From Sedimentitalea xiamensis (GTDB taxonomy: Bacteria > Pseudomonadota > Alphaproteobacteria > Rhodobacterales > Rhodobacteraceae), in contig NZ_JASNJE010000035.1 in the NCBI RefSeq assembly GCF_030164465.1, positions 1-44,501 on the forward strand: DNA of 44,501 bases. Reading direction: 5' to 3'. Positions 9,095 to 16,502 of this stretch are shown here, in pieces. The translations under genes were made by a program, and so were the position numbers. The notes beneath the pieces were generated by a model. It saw nothing but the letters and a program-made list of their open reading frames with translations. It was not told the origin of the DNA and made no database searches. Within the stretch, counting starts at the first letter, position 1. Each line of letters opens with the position of its first letter.

Positions 9095-10141
9095 ATGATG
9101 AAGAAACTGGGACTGGCCGCGATGGCCACCGCCGCTCTGGCGCTCTCTGCGGGCGCCGCGCTGGCGCAGGAGCATGTTTTCAAGCTGCACCATTTCCTGG
9201 GCGCCAAGGCGCCCGCGCAGACGCAGATGCTCGAACCCTGGGCGCGCGCCGTCGAGGAAAACTCGGGCGGCAGCGTCAAGATCGAGATCTATCCGTCGAT
9301 GACCCTGGGCGGGCGGCCGCCCGAACTGGTCAACCAGGTGCGTGACGGCGTTGTCGACCTGGTCTGGACGGTGAACGGCTACACGCCGGGCCTGTTTCCG
9401 CGCACCGAGGTGGTCGAGCTGCCCAACGTCTTCCTGAACGACCCCGTGGCCACGAACCTGGCGCTATTCGACATGTACGACGAGCACCTGGCCGGGGAAT
9501 ATCAGGGGATCGAGCCGATGTTCCTGCATGTCCACGCGGGCCAGGCGATCCACACCGTCGACAAGGAGATCCGGACGCCCGAGGACATGGAAGGCCTCAA
9601 GATGCGTATTCCGACCCGCACCGGTGCCTGGGTGATCGAGGCGCTGGGCGCCTCGCCGGTGTCGATGCCGGTTCCGGACCTGCCGCAGGCGCTGTCCAAG
9701 AAGGTGGTCGACGGCGCCTTCATCCCGTGGGAGATCATCCCCGCCCTCAAGATCCAGGACCAGACGGAGTACCAGATCGAGGGATACGACAAGGCGCGGT
9801 TTGGCACGACGACCTTCCAGGTCTCGATGAACAAGGCCCGCTGGGACAGCCTGCCCGAAGACGTGCAGCAGGCCTTCCGCGATGCCTCGGGGCGTGAGTG
9901 GGTGGCCGAGGTTGGCCGCATCTGGCGCCAGATCGACGAAGGCGGCATCAAGGTCGCGACCGACGCTGGTAATACCCATGTCACCCTGACCGAGGACGAG
10001 ACGGCCGCCTTCAACGCGGCGCTGGAACCGGTGGTTCAGCGCTGGATCGATGACGTGTCGTCCAAGGGCATCGACGGTCAGGCGATGGTCGATACCGCGC
10101 GCACGCTGATCAAGAAGAACGCCGAGGGCTCGATGAACTGA
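9095..10141 (+). CDS. TRAP transporter solute-binding protein (DctP family)
   Basis: A 348-residue periplasmic binding protein with a clear signal peptide ending ALAQEHVF. It contains the DctP-family stretch with the conserved ligand-binding arginine in GLKMRIPTRTGAWVIEALG, followed by PVSMPVPDLPQAL, which contacts the substrate carboxylate. The ATG follows AAGGGAGGAA. Its stop overlaps the start of the DctQ-like gene by one base. It captures an organic acid for the DctQM permease. This second importer sits in the same gene run as the HAAT ABC system, which is unusual duplication unless the two handle different parts of one substrate class. Confidence 0.92.
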   Translation: MMKKLGLAAMATAALALSAGAALAQEHVFKLHHFLGAKAPAQTQMLEPWARAVEENSGGSVKIEIYPSMTLGGRPPELVNQVRDGVVDLVWTVNGYTPGLFPRTEVVELPNVFLNDPVATNLALFDMYDEHLAGEYQGIEPMFLHVHAGQAIHTVDKEIRTPEDMEGLKMRIPTRTGAWVIEALGASPVSMPVPDLPQALSKKVVDGAFIPWEIIPALKIQDQTEYQIEGYDKARFGTTTFQVSMNKARWDSLPEDVQQAFRDASGREWVAEVGRIWRQIDEGGIKVATDAGNTHVTLTEDETAAFNAALEPVVQRWIDDVSSKGIDGQAMVDTARTLIKKNAEGSMN

Positions 10142-10647
10142 TGTTTCACGCCGAGACACAAGGCCGCAGCGGGATTTCCGCTGCGGTCGCATGGGCGGTC
10201 ACCCTCTGGGCGCTGCTGGGCGGCCTCGTGTTGCTGGCGGTTGTCACCATCAACGTGCTTTCGGTGGTGGGCGGCGTCGTTTGGAAGCCGTTCCCCGGCG
10301 ACTTCGAGCTGACCGAGATCGGCGTCGCGGTCGCCGTCTTCGCCTTTCTGCCCTATTGCCAGCTGACCGATGCCAACGTGACCGCCGATATCTTTACCGC
10401 CCGCGCGTCGCCGCGCGCGCTGGCCCTGCTGCGGGCCATGGCCTCGCTGCTGGCCTTCGGATTTGCCGCCCTGCTGGTCTGGCGGATGTATCTCGGCATG
10501 ATCGACCAGAAGACCTACGGCTATGTCACCGCGATACTGCAGGTGCCGATCTGGTGGGGTTTCGTGCCGATCCTCGTTTCGCTGGCGCTGCTCGTCGCGG
10601 CCGCGCTGATCACCTTTTTCGAATCCAGCCGCGAGGTTCGCGCATGA
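10141..10647 (+). CDS. TRAP transporter small membrane subunit (DctQ family)
   Basis: A 168-residue protein with four predicted membrane helices, matching the DctQ family in size and topology. It contains the usual charged first loop with PFPGDFELTEIGVAVAVF. The start overlaps the dctP stop and the stop overlaps the dctM start by four bases. It associates with the DctM-like protein in the inner membrane. Confidence 0.9.
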   Translation: MFHAETQGRSGISAAVAWAVTLWALLGGLVLLAVVTINVLSVVGGVVWKPFPGDFELTEIGVAVAVFAFLPYCQLTDANVTADIFTARASPRALALLRAMASLLAFGFAALLVWRMYLGMIDQKTYGYVTAILQVPIWWGFVPILVSLALLVAAALITFFESSREVRA

Positions 10648-12002
10648 GCGACCCTATTGCCTTGGGACTCATTGCGCTGGTCGTGCTGATCGTCCTTATC
10701 GCGATCCGCATCCCCATCGCCTATTCCATGATCCTCGTCGGCGGCGTGGGCATCGCGCTGCTGAACGGCCCGGCGCTTCTGCTGAGTCAGCTCAAGACGC
10801 TGGCTTACGGGCAGTTCTCGATCTACGACCTGTCGGTCGTGCCGATGTTCGTCCTGATGGGCGAACTGGCGACCGGCGCGGGCCTCAGCCAGGCGCTGTT
10901 CCGCGGAGCGAATGCCTGGCTGGGCTGGATGCGCGGCGGCACGGCGATGGCCGCCATCGCGGGCTGCGCAGGTTTTGGCGCGGTCTGCGGCTCGTCGCTG
11001 GCCACCGCTTCGACCATGGGCAAGGTCGCCCTGCCCGAACTGAAACGCTACAACTATTCCGGCGCGCTGGCGACGGGATCGCTGGCGGCGGGGGGCGTGC
11101 TGGGCATCCTGATTCCGCCCTCGGTCGTGCTGATCGTCTACGCCGTCATCGTCGAGGCCAATATCGTCACCATGTTCGCCGCAGCCCTGCTGCCGGGCAT
11201 CCTGGCGGTGCTGCTCTTCATCGCGACAATCGCGATCTACGTCCTGATCCGCCCCGAGGCCGGTCCGCCGGGCGGCGTCTCGACCCGGTCCGAGTTCGTC
11301 TCTGCCACGCTCGGGTTGCTGCCGGTCATGATCATCTTCGGCCTGGTGCTGGGCGGCATCTACGCGGGTTTCTTCAACCCCACGCCCGCTGCCGCGATCG
11401 GCGTGTTCCTCGTCTGGGCCTACGGGCTGGCCAGGGGCCGCCTCGGGTTCACGGCCATGATCGCGGCGCTGAAGGCCACGGCGCGCACATCCGGCATGAT
11501 CTACCTCATCCTGCTTGGCGCCGAGCTGATGAAGATCTTCATGTCGCGCATCGGCCTGCCGCAGCAGGCCGCCGCCTGGATCGCCGAAAGCGGCCTGGCG
11601 CCGATGACGGTGATGATCCTGCTGCTCTTCGCATTGATCCTTCTGGGCTGCCTGATGGACAGCCTGTCGATGATCCTGCTGGTCATCCCCTTCTTCTGGC
11701 CGATGCTGCTGGAGATCAACGGAGGCATCTATCAGGGCGCGGATGGCTCGGGCTTCGGCATGAGCACCGAGGATCTCAAGGTCTGGTTCGGGATACTGGC
11801 GCTGATCGTGGTCGAACTGGGACTCATAACGCCGCCCGTGGGCATGAACGTCTTCATCATCTCGGCACTGGCCAAGGACACACCGATGATCGAGACCTTC
11901 AAGGGCGTCGCGCCTTTCTTCACCGCCGAGTTGCTGCGCGTGGCGTTGCTGCTGGCGTTTCCGGCGCTGACGCTGTGGCTGCCAGGCATTCTGGGAGGTT
12001 GA
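10644..12002 (+). CDS. TRAP transporter large membrane subunit (DctM family)
   Basis: A 452-residue membrane protein with about twelve hydrophobic segments. Family landmarks are VPMFVLMGELATGAGLS, the AGFGAVCGSSLATASTMGKVALPEL stretch and LGILIPPSVVLIVYAV, followed later by LGCLMDSLSMILLVIPFFWPM and TPPVGMNVFI. The ATG at 10644 overlaps the dctQ stop. It is the sodium-coupled transport subunit; coupling to sodium is known for the family, not shown here. Confidence 0.92.
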   Translation: MSDPIALGLIALVVLIVLIAIRIPIAYSMILVGGVGIALLNGPALLLSQLKTLAYGQFSIYDLSVVPMFVLMGELATGAGLSQALFRGANAWLGWMRGGTAMAAIAGCAGFGAVCGSSLATASTMGKVALPELKRYNYSGALATGSLAAGGVLGILIPPSVVLIVYAVIVEANIVTMFAAALLPGILAVLLFIATIAIYVLIRPEAGPPGGVSTRSEFVSATLGLLPVMIIFGLVLGGIYAGFFNPTPAAAIGVFLVWAYGLARGRLGFTAMIAALKATARTSGMIYLILLGAELMKIFMSRIGLPQQAAAWIAESGLAPMTVMILLLFALILLGCLMDSLSMILLVIPFFWPMLLEINGGIYQGADGSGFGMSTEDLKVWFGILALIVVELGLITPPVGMNVFIISALAKDTPMIETFKGVAPFFTAELLRVALLLAFPALTLWLPGILGG

Positions 12003-12004
12003 CG

Positions 12005-13702
12005 ATGAGCCATGTTACCGCAGGCGGCGCGATCTTTCCCCGGCTCAAGGCTCTGGGGGTGGATTACGTCTTTGCCAACTCCGGCACCGATTTTCCGCCG
12101 ATCATCGAGGGGCTGGCGCAGGCCGCGGCCGAAGGCATCGCCCTGCCGCAGGCGCTGGTCATGCCGCATGAGCATGCGGCGATGGGCATGGCGCACGGCT
12201 ATTACCTGATGACAGGTCGGGCGCAGGCGGTGATGCTGCACACCAACGTCGGATTGGCCAACGGCGCCATTGGCGCAATCAACGCGGCCTGCGAGCATGT
12301 TCCCATGATCCTGATGTCGGGCCGCACGCCGGTCACCGAGAAGGACCGCTTTGGCGCGCGCACCGTGCCCATCGGCTGGGGGCAGGAGATGCGCGACCAG
12401 ACGGCGCTGGTGCGCGAGGCGTCGAAATGGGACTACGAACTGAAGTTCCCCGAGCAGATACCCGAGCTTCTGGACCGCGCCCACGCCATCGCGACATCGA
12501 CGCCGAAGGGGCCGGTCTACCTGTCGATCCCGCGCGAGGTGCTGTGCGAGACGGTGTCGGCCGAGGGGCTCGACTCCGCGCCAACGATTGCCGCCGCTCG
12601 GTCCGCGCCCGACCCCGAGGGCATTCGGACCCTGGCGGGCTGGCTCGCCGCGGCGGAAAACCCGCTGATCGTGGCGCAGCGCGGTTCGGGGGATGCGGCC
12701 AGCTTCGCCGCCTTCGCGGACTGGGTCGAGGACTGGGGCATAGCGGTCTGTTCGTGGTGGGCCACGCATTTGGCGATCCCGACCGACCACCCGTGCCATG
12801 TCGGCGCCGACCCCGGGCCGTGGCTCGAGAAGGCCGATGTCGTCGTGATCCTCGATTGTCTTGCTCCCTGGATGCCCGACGCGCACAAACCGCGCCCGGA
12901 GGCCCGCATCGCCAACATGGGTCCGGACCCGATCTTCTCGCGCTTTCCGGTGCGCAATTTTCGGTCGGACCTCTCGGTCGTTGGCGAGAACGCTCAGACA
13001 ATCCCGGCCCTCATTGCGGCGATGGAGCGTTTGCCGCGCGACGATGCGGCGCTCGATACCCGTCGCAGACGCTTGGCCGAGGGCAGCGCTGCGCATCGCC
13101 GGAACACGTCGCGGAATGCGCAGCCAAGGGGAGGCGTCCTGACCAAGGCCGCTGTCAGCCGCATCCTTGGCGAGGCGTTGGACGCGCAGGGGGCGCCAAC
13201 CTCGGTCTTTTCGGAGCTGGGCACCCAACTGGGCGCGCTTCCCCGGCGCGAACACCGCTCCTGGTTCCAGGAGCCTCATTCCGGTGGCCTGGGCTGGTCC
13301 TTCCCGACCGCGCTCGGCGCGCAGTTGGCCGAACCCGACCGGCTCTGCGTTGCGACGATGGGCGACGGCAGCTACATGTTTTCCAATCCCGTCGCCTGCC
13401 ATCAGATCGCCGAGGCGCTGTCGCTGCCGACGCTGATCGTGATCCTGAACAATGGCGAATGGGGTGCGGTCCGCCACTCGGTCACCGGCCTCTATCCCGA
13501 TGGTGCGGCGGCCAAGGCCAACGCCATGCCGCTGACCGGTCTCACTCCCTCTCCCGATTTCTGCAAGGTCGCTTCGGCGAGTCGCGCCTGGACCCGCGCC
13601 GTGACCTCTGCAAGCGAACTGCGCCTGGCGCTCGACGCCGCGATCTCTGCCACAAGAAATGAGCGACGCTGCGCCCTCGTTGATGTCCGAATCCGCGATT
13701 AG
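12005..13702 (+). CDS. ThDP-dependent 2-oxoacid decarboxylase/acetolactate-synthase-like enzyme
   Basis: A 565-residue protein with the three-domain architecture of the ThDP enzyme family. Glu56 in MPHEHAAMG is the cofactor-activating glutamate. The pyrophosphate/Mg2+ motif begins at Asp454 in MGDGSYMFS and ends with the LNN sequence. The ATG at 12005 follows GGGAGG and is preferred to an upstream in-frame start. Family members include benzoylformate and other 2-oxoacid decarboxylases, sulfopyruvate decarboxylase-like proteins and acetolactate synthase; sequence alone does not decide. Next to an aromatic-type aldehyde dehydrogenase, decarboxylation of a 2-oxo acid to an aldehyde is the best guess. 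It is the last gene of the plus-strand run. Confidence 0.85.
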   Translation: MSHVTAGGAIFPRLKALGVDYVFANSGTDFPPIIEGLAQAAAEGIALPQALVMPHEHAAMGMAHGYYLMTGRAQAVMLHTNVGLANGAIGAINAACEHVPMILMSGRTPVTEKDRFGARTVPIGWGQEMRDQTALVREASKWDYELKFPEQIPELLDRAHAIATSTPKGPVYLSIPREVLCETVSAEGLDSAPTIAAARSAPDPEGIRTLAGWLAAAENPLIVAQRGSGDAASFAAFADWVEDWGIAVCSWWATHLAIPTDHPCHVGADPGPWLEKADVVVILDCLAPWMPDAHKPRPEARIANMGPDPIFSRFPVRNFRSDLSVVGENAQTIPALIAAMERLPRDDAALDTRRRRLAEGSAAHRRNTSRNAQPRGGVLTKAAVSRILGEALDAQGAPTSVFSELGTQLGALPRREHRSWFQEPHSGGLGWSFPTALGAQLAEPDRLCVATMGDGSYMFSNPVACHQIAEALSLPTLIVILNNGEWGAVRHSVTGLYPDGAAAKANAMPLTGLTPSPDFCKVASASRAWTRAVTSASELRLALDAAISATRNERRCALVDVRIRD

Positions 13703-13762
13703 GTCAACAGGTTCGTCGAGGCATCTTCCTGCTTTTGCATTGGCCCGCATTCCGATGGCTTG

Positions 13763-13784
13763 CCGCCGGCGGCATTCCCGGCGG
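13763..13784. terminator. Hairpin between converging ThDP-enzyme genes
   Basis: CCGCCGG and CCGGCGG form a 7-bp stem with an eight-base loop, within the 133 bp between two converging genes. The left part also contains the perfect 14-bp palindrome TGCCGCCGGCGGCA at 13761-13774. An A/T-rich AATTTC follows on the plus side. It could stop transcription from both directions. Confidence 0.45.
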
Positions 13785-13835
13785 AATTTCGAGAAGATGC
13801 GCGGTGGTCCGACCGGAACATGCCCTGCCGGAAGA

Positions 13836-15461
13836 CTAGATACGCATGCGCGGTACGTCGTTCGGGTCCAGACGCAGTTCGATCAGGAGCGGTTTGTCTC
13901 TGGTCTCGATGGCCTCGATCGCGGTTTCGAGGCCCGCCGCGGACTCCACCAGAACCCCGCGCCCGCCCAGTGCGGTTCCGATTTGTGCGAAGGAGGGCCA
14001 CTCGAACATCGAAAGGCCCGGATCCATCTTGCGGTCGAGGAACTGGATATGTTCGGCGCCATAGGCCGAGTCGTTTGCCACGATGACGATCAGGTCCTGG
14101 TTCATCCGGACGGCGGTGTTGAACTCGTTGATGCCGCCCATCATGAAGCCGCCATCGCCGGTAAAGAGGACCACGGGCCGGTTCGGCACGGCATAGCCCG
14201 CACCGATGGCGACCTGCAACCCGAGGCCGATGGAGCCGAAATTGGTCGTGGCGATGAAGCTTTCGGCATTGGGGCAGGACAGGCGGCACCAGACCTCGGT
14301 CATGAACCGTCCGCCATCGGTGGTCAGGAACCGATCCTTGGGCAGTGCCTCCTCCAGGCGGTCGAGCGCGTATTCGAAGTTCACGCATCCGGGTTTGGCC
14401 TTGTCGGGATTGCCTTTGGGATGGGCGGTCAGCACGTCCATGGCCAGTTCGGCCGTGAAGCCGCTGCCGGGGATTTCGGCCTCATCGAGCCACCAGACGA
14501 TGTTGTCCGCCGTCAGTCCCGCATCGGCCACGAGCGCCGCGTCGGGATGGTAGTTCTTGGCGACCTCGGTAGCGGTATCGTTGATCTGAACGACGCGCTT
14601 GCCCTGCATCAAAGCGCCCTTGTCGGTGGTGAAATGGTGCAGGGAGGAGCCGAATGCGACGACGCAATCGGCCTTGGCAATCGCGTCATAGGCGGCGGGC
14701 GTCGACAGCGTGCCGAAGATATCGATGTTGTAGGGGTGGTCGTTGAACATTCCCTTGGCCTTGAGCGTGGTGGCGAGCGGGGCCTGCAAACGGTCGGCCA
14801 GCTTCCTGATCTGCTCGACCGCGTCCTTGGCGCCGATCCCGGCCAGGATGATCGGACGCCGCGCGCTTGCGATCATGCCCACCGCCTCGTCCAGGTCGTT
14901 GCCCTCGGGCACGTAGGAAGGCGCATTGAAGGCGGGGAAGACGTGCCGGACATGTTCCACCTCCTGCCACATGAAATCGGCGGGCATGTTCAGCACGATG
15001 GGCCGCTTTTCCACCTGCGCCCGGTAGATGGCATGGGCAACGTCATAGGAGGCGGTTTCGGGCGAGCGCATCTGTTCGAACCCGGCCCCCGTGATCTTGA
15101 CCGTTTCACGCTGGTCGATGTTCTGCAGGTTATGCGGGTTGGAGACGGCGGTATCGCCTGCCAGCAGCACCATCGGCACATGGCCGCGTGCGCCCTCGGT
15201 CAGCGCGGTGACGCAGTTGGTCAGCGCCGGGCCATGCGTGACGGTGGCGATGCCGACCTTGCCCGCGACCCGCCCGTAGGCCATCGCCATCAGGACCGCG
15301 CTGCCCTCGAAGGCGACGGGCACGAAGGTCGCGCCGCTCGAACGCACGAAATGATCGACAAAGAAGAGATTGGCATCGCCCATCAGCCCGAACATCGTGT
15401 CCTGGCCATGGTCGGAAAGGGATTGGGCAATGGATTGGTAGACATACATGCTGGGGCTCAT
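13836..15461 (-). CDS. ThDP-dependent enzyme, acetolactate-synthase large-subunit-like
   Basis: A 541-residue ThDP enzyme. Glu52 in VAFEGSAVL is the activating glutamate. A GDG motif with Asp436 is followed by the FNTAVRMNQDLIVIVANDSAYG segment that binds the cofactor diphosphate. The middle domain, with FGSSLHHF, is of the FAD/nucleotide-type fold of this family. Start ATG at 15461 gives the normal N-terminus, although no strong Shine-Dalgarno is seen. It faces the other ThDP gene and is only distantly similar to it, so it is not a recent duplicate. The reaction is unknown; carboligation and decarboxylation are both possible. Confidence 0.83.
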   Translation of the reverse strand: MSPSMYVYQSIAQSLSDHGQDTMFGLMGDANLFFVDHFVRSSGATFVPVAFEGSAVLMAMAYGRVAGKVGIATVTHGPALTNCVTALTEGARGHVPMVLLAGDTAVSNPHNLQNIDQRETVKITGAGFEQMRSPETASYDVAHAIYRAQVEKRPIVLNMPADFMWQEVEHVRHVFPAFNAPSYVPEGNDLDEAVGMIASARRPIILAGIGAKDAVEQIRKLADRLQAPLATTLKAKGMFNDHPYNIDIFGTLSTPAAYDAIAKADCVVAFGSSLHHFTTDKGALMQGKRVVQINDTATEVAKNYHPDAALVADAGLTADNIVWWLDEAEIPGSGFTAELAMDVLTAHPKGNPDKAKPGCVNFEYALDRLEEALPKDRFLTTDGGRFMTEVWCRLSCPNAESFIATTNFGSIGLGLQVAIGAGYAVPNRPVVLFTGDGGFMMGGINEFNTAVRMNQDLIVIVANDSAYGAEHIQFLDRKMDPGLSMFEWPSFAQIGTALGGRGVLVESAAGLETAIEAIETRDKPLLIELRLDPNDVPRMRI

Positions 15462-15793
15462 CGACGGTTTTCTGGTTGCTCAGATCACATTCATATCGAA
15501 CCACCGACGCGCAAAGTACGCAAACTTTTTGTTCGCAGAGAAAGTTATGCGGAAGATGCGCATGAATTCGGGCGTTCTCGTCAATTCGGACCATCCGGAT
15601 GGGGTTGGGCGCCGCCATCTACGGGGAATGTGTGTTCATGAACATGCCCCAGTGTTCTCACTCCGAAAGGCCCAACAGGCTGAAGGCGTGGATTGCGCCA
15701 ATGTCGGGGCGCGAAGATGAATCCCGCGCTTGGCGGTGCCGCCGTCGCAAGGGAGATATCGGAGCGGTTGCGCGGCGTCCTTTGCGTTGCGCC
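15462..15793. other. Gap between two minus-strand genes
   Basis: This 332-bp stretch lies upstream of the second ThDP gene and downstream of the TetR gene. I see no supported coding region. It holds an A/T-richer patch around 15510-15550 that is a plausible promoter region for the ThDP gene, and a perfect 12-bp palindrome at 15633-15644. Confidence 0.5.
15633..15644. promoter_or_regulatory. Palindrome TGTTCATGAACA, possible operator
   Basis: This is a perfect 12-bp palindrome about 170 bp upstream of the minus-strand ThDP gene. Its form is typical of a dimeric regulator site. No regulator can be assigned from the sequence, and it is rather far from the start codon. Confidence 0.25.
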
Positions 15794-16420
15794 TCAGTCC
15801 TCGACGGCGCTGTGGCGGGTCATGAATCGCTGGAAGTCGGACTCGGCCGGCTTCCGGCCGGTGAATACCTCCACATAGCCGGGCATGCGGGCGAAACGCT
15901 GGTGCCGGTCCTCTGTCACCTGCATCGAAACATATCCGATTTGCGTGTAGATCATGGTCAGTGCGCGCACTTCTGCCTCTGCCGGATCATATCCGAAGCG
16001 CAGGAACATCGCCGTCATTGCCTCTGCGCGCCGCTGGTCGGCGCAGTCGAGCCGTTTCTGTAGCGCGGCGTCGTTGCGCGCCCAGTTGCGCACCGCCAGA
16101 TCGAGCCGCGAGTCGAACAGGGAATCGTCCAGCCAGCAATCGAACAGGTTGAACACGGCTTCGCAGATGTCATCCGCATAGGCTTCGCAGCGGGCGACAA
16201 GGTTGCCGGTGTTCTTGTCCTCCCAATGCCGGATCATCGCTTCGAGCAGCGCCTCGCGGTCCTTGAAATGCCAGTAGAAGCCGGTCCGGGTGAGGCCCAG
16301 CCGCTTGGCCAGCGGCATGATCTTCACCGCCTCGACGCCACTTTCGGTCAGGACGTCATAGGCGGCCTTGAGCCAGACATCTTCGCTGGCGCGCGGCCGG
16401 GGGGGCTGAATTTTGTTCAT
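15794..16420 (-). CDS. TetR/AcrR-family transcriptional regulator
   Basis: A 208-residue protein. The N-terminal DNA-binding domain includes the helix-turn-helix IMPLAKRLGLTRTGFYWHFKDREALLEAMI (about residues 35-64), the classical TetR pattern with FYWHF. The C-terminal ~140 residues are the helical effector and dimer domain, with no recognisable ligand signature. It is divergent from the MttB-family gene at 16503, and the 82-bp gap holds two palindromes that look like its operators. A promoter for this gene overlaps one operator, implying autoregulation. There is no Shine-Dalgarno, and the predicted transcription start falls on the ATG, so the mRNA may be leaderless. Control of the demethylation operon is inferred from this arrangement. 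Confidence 0.9.
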   Translation of the reverse strand: MNKIQPPRPRASEDVWLKAAYDVLTESGVEAVKIMPLAKRLGLTRTGFYWHFKDREALLEAMIRHWEDKNTGNLVARCEAYADDICEAVFNLFDCWLDDSLFDSRLDLAVRNWARNDAALQKRLDCADQRRAEAMTAMFLRFGYDPAEAEVRALTMIYTQIGYVSMQVTEDRHQRFARMPGYVEVFTGRKPAESDFQRFMTRHSAVED

Positions 16421-16426
16421 GGGGTC

Positions 16427-16455
16427 AATATGGAAAAACTTGACATGTATGTCAA
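16427..16455 (-). promoter_or_regulatory. Candidate promoter of the TetR gene, leaderless
   Basis: Read on the minus strand, TTGACA (16455-16450) is followed by 17 bases and then CATATT (16432-16427). This is a perfect -35 and a 4/6 -10 hexamer. Transcription would start about seven bases on, at or next to the ATG at 16420. The -35 lies inside the first operator palindrome. Confidence 0.5.
16440..16455. promoter_or_regulatory. TetR-type operator 1
   Basis: TTGACAT-GT-ATGTCAA is a perfect inverted repeat, with 7-bp arms around a 2-bp centre, in the gap between the TetR gene and the methyltransferase operon. It overlaps the -35 of the tetR-type promoter. Length and symmetry fit binding by a TetR dimer. 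Confidence 0.6.
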
Positions 16456-16461
16456 CTTGAT

Positions 16462-16475
16462 TGACAGATATGTCA
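16462..16475. promoter_or_regulatory. TetR-type operator 2
   Basis: TGACA-GATA-TGTCA is a second palindrome with the same half-site as operator 1. The centres of the two are 21 bp apart, two helical turns, so two dimers could bind on one face of the DNA. It lies 27 bp before the methyltransferase start codon, where binding would block transcription of that operon. Confidence 0.6.
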
Positions 16476-16502
16476 TGTCGGGTGAGTCTCGGGGGGACGA
16501 CA

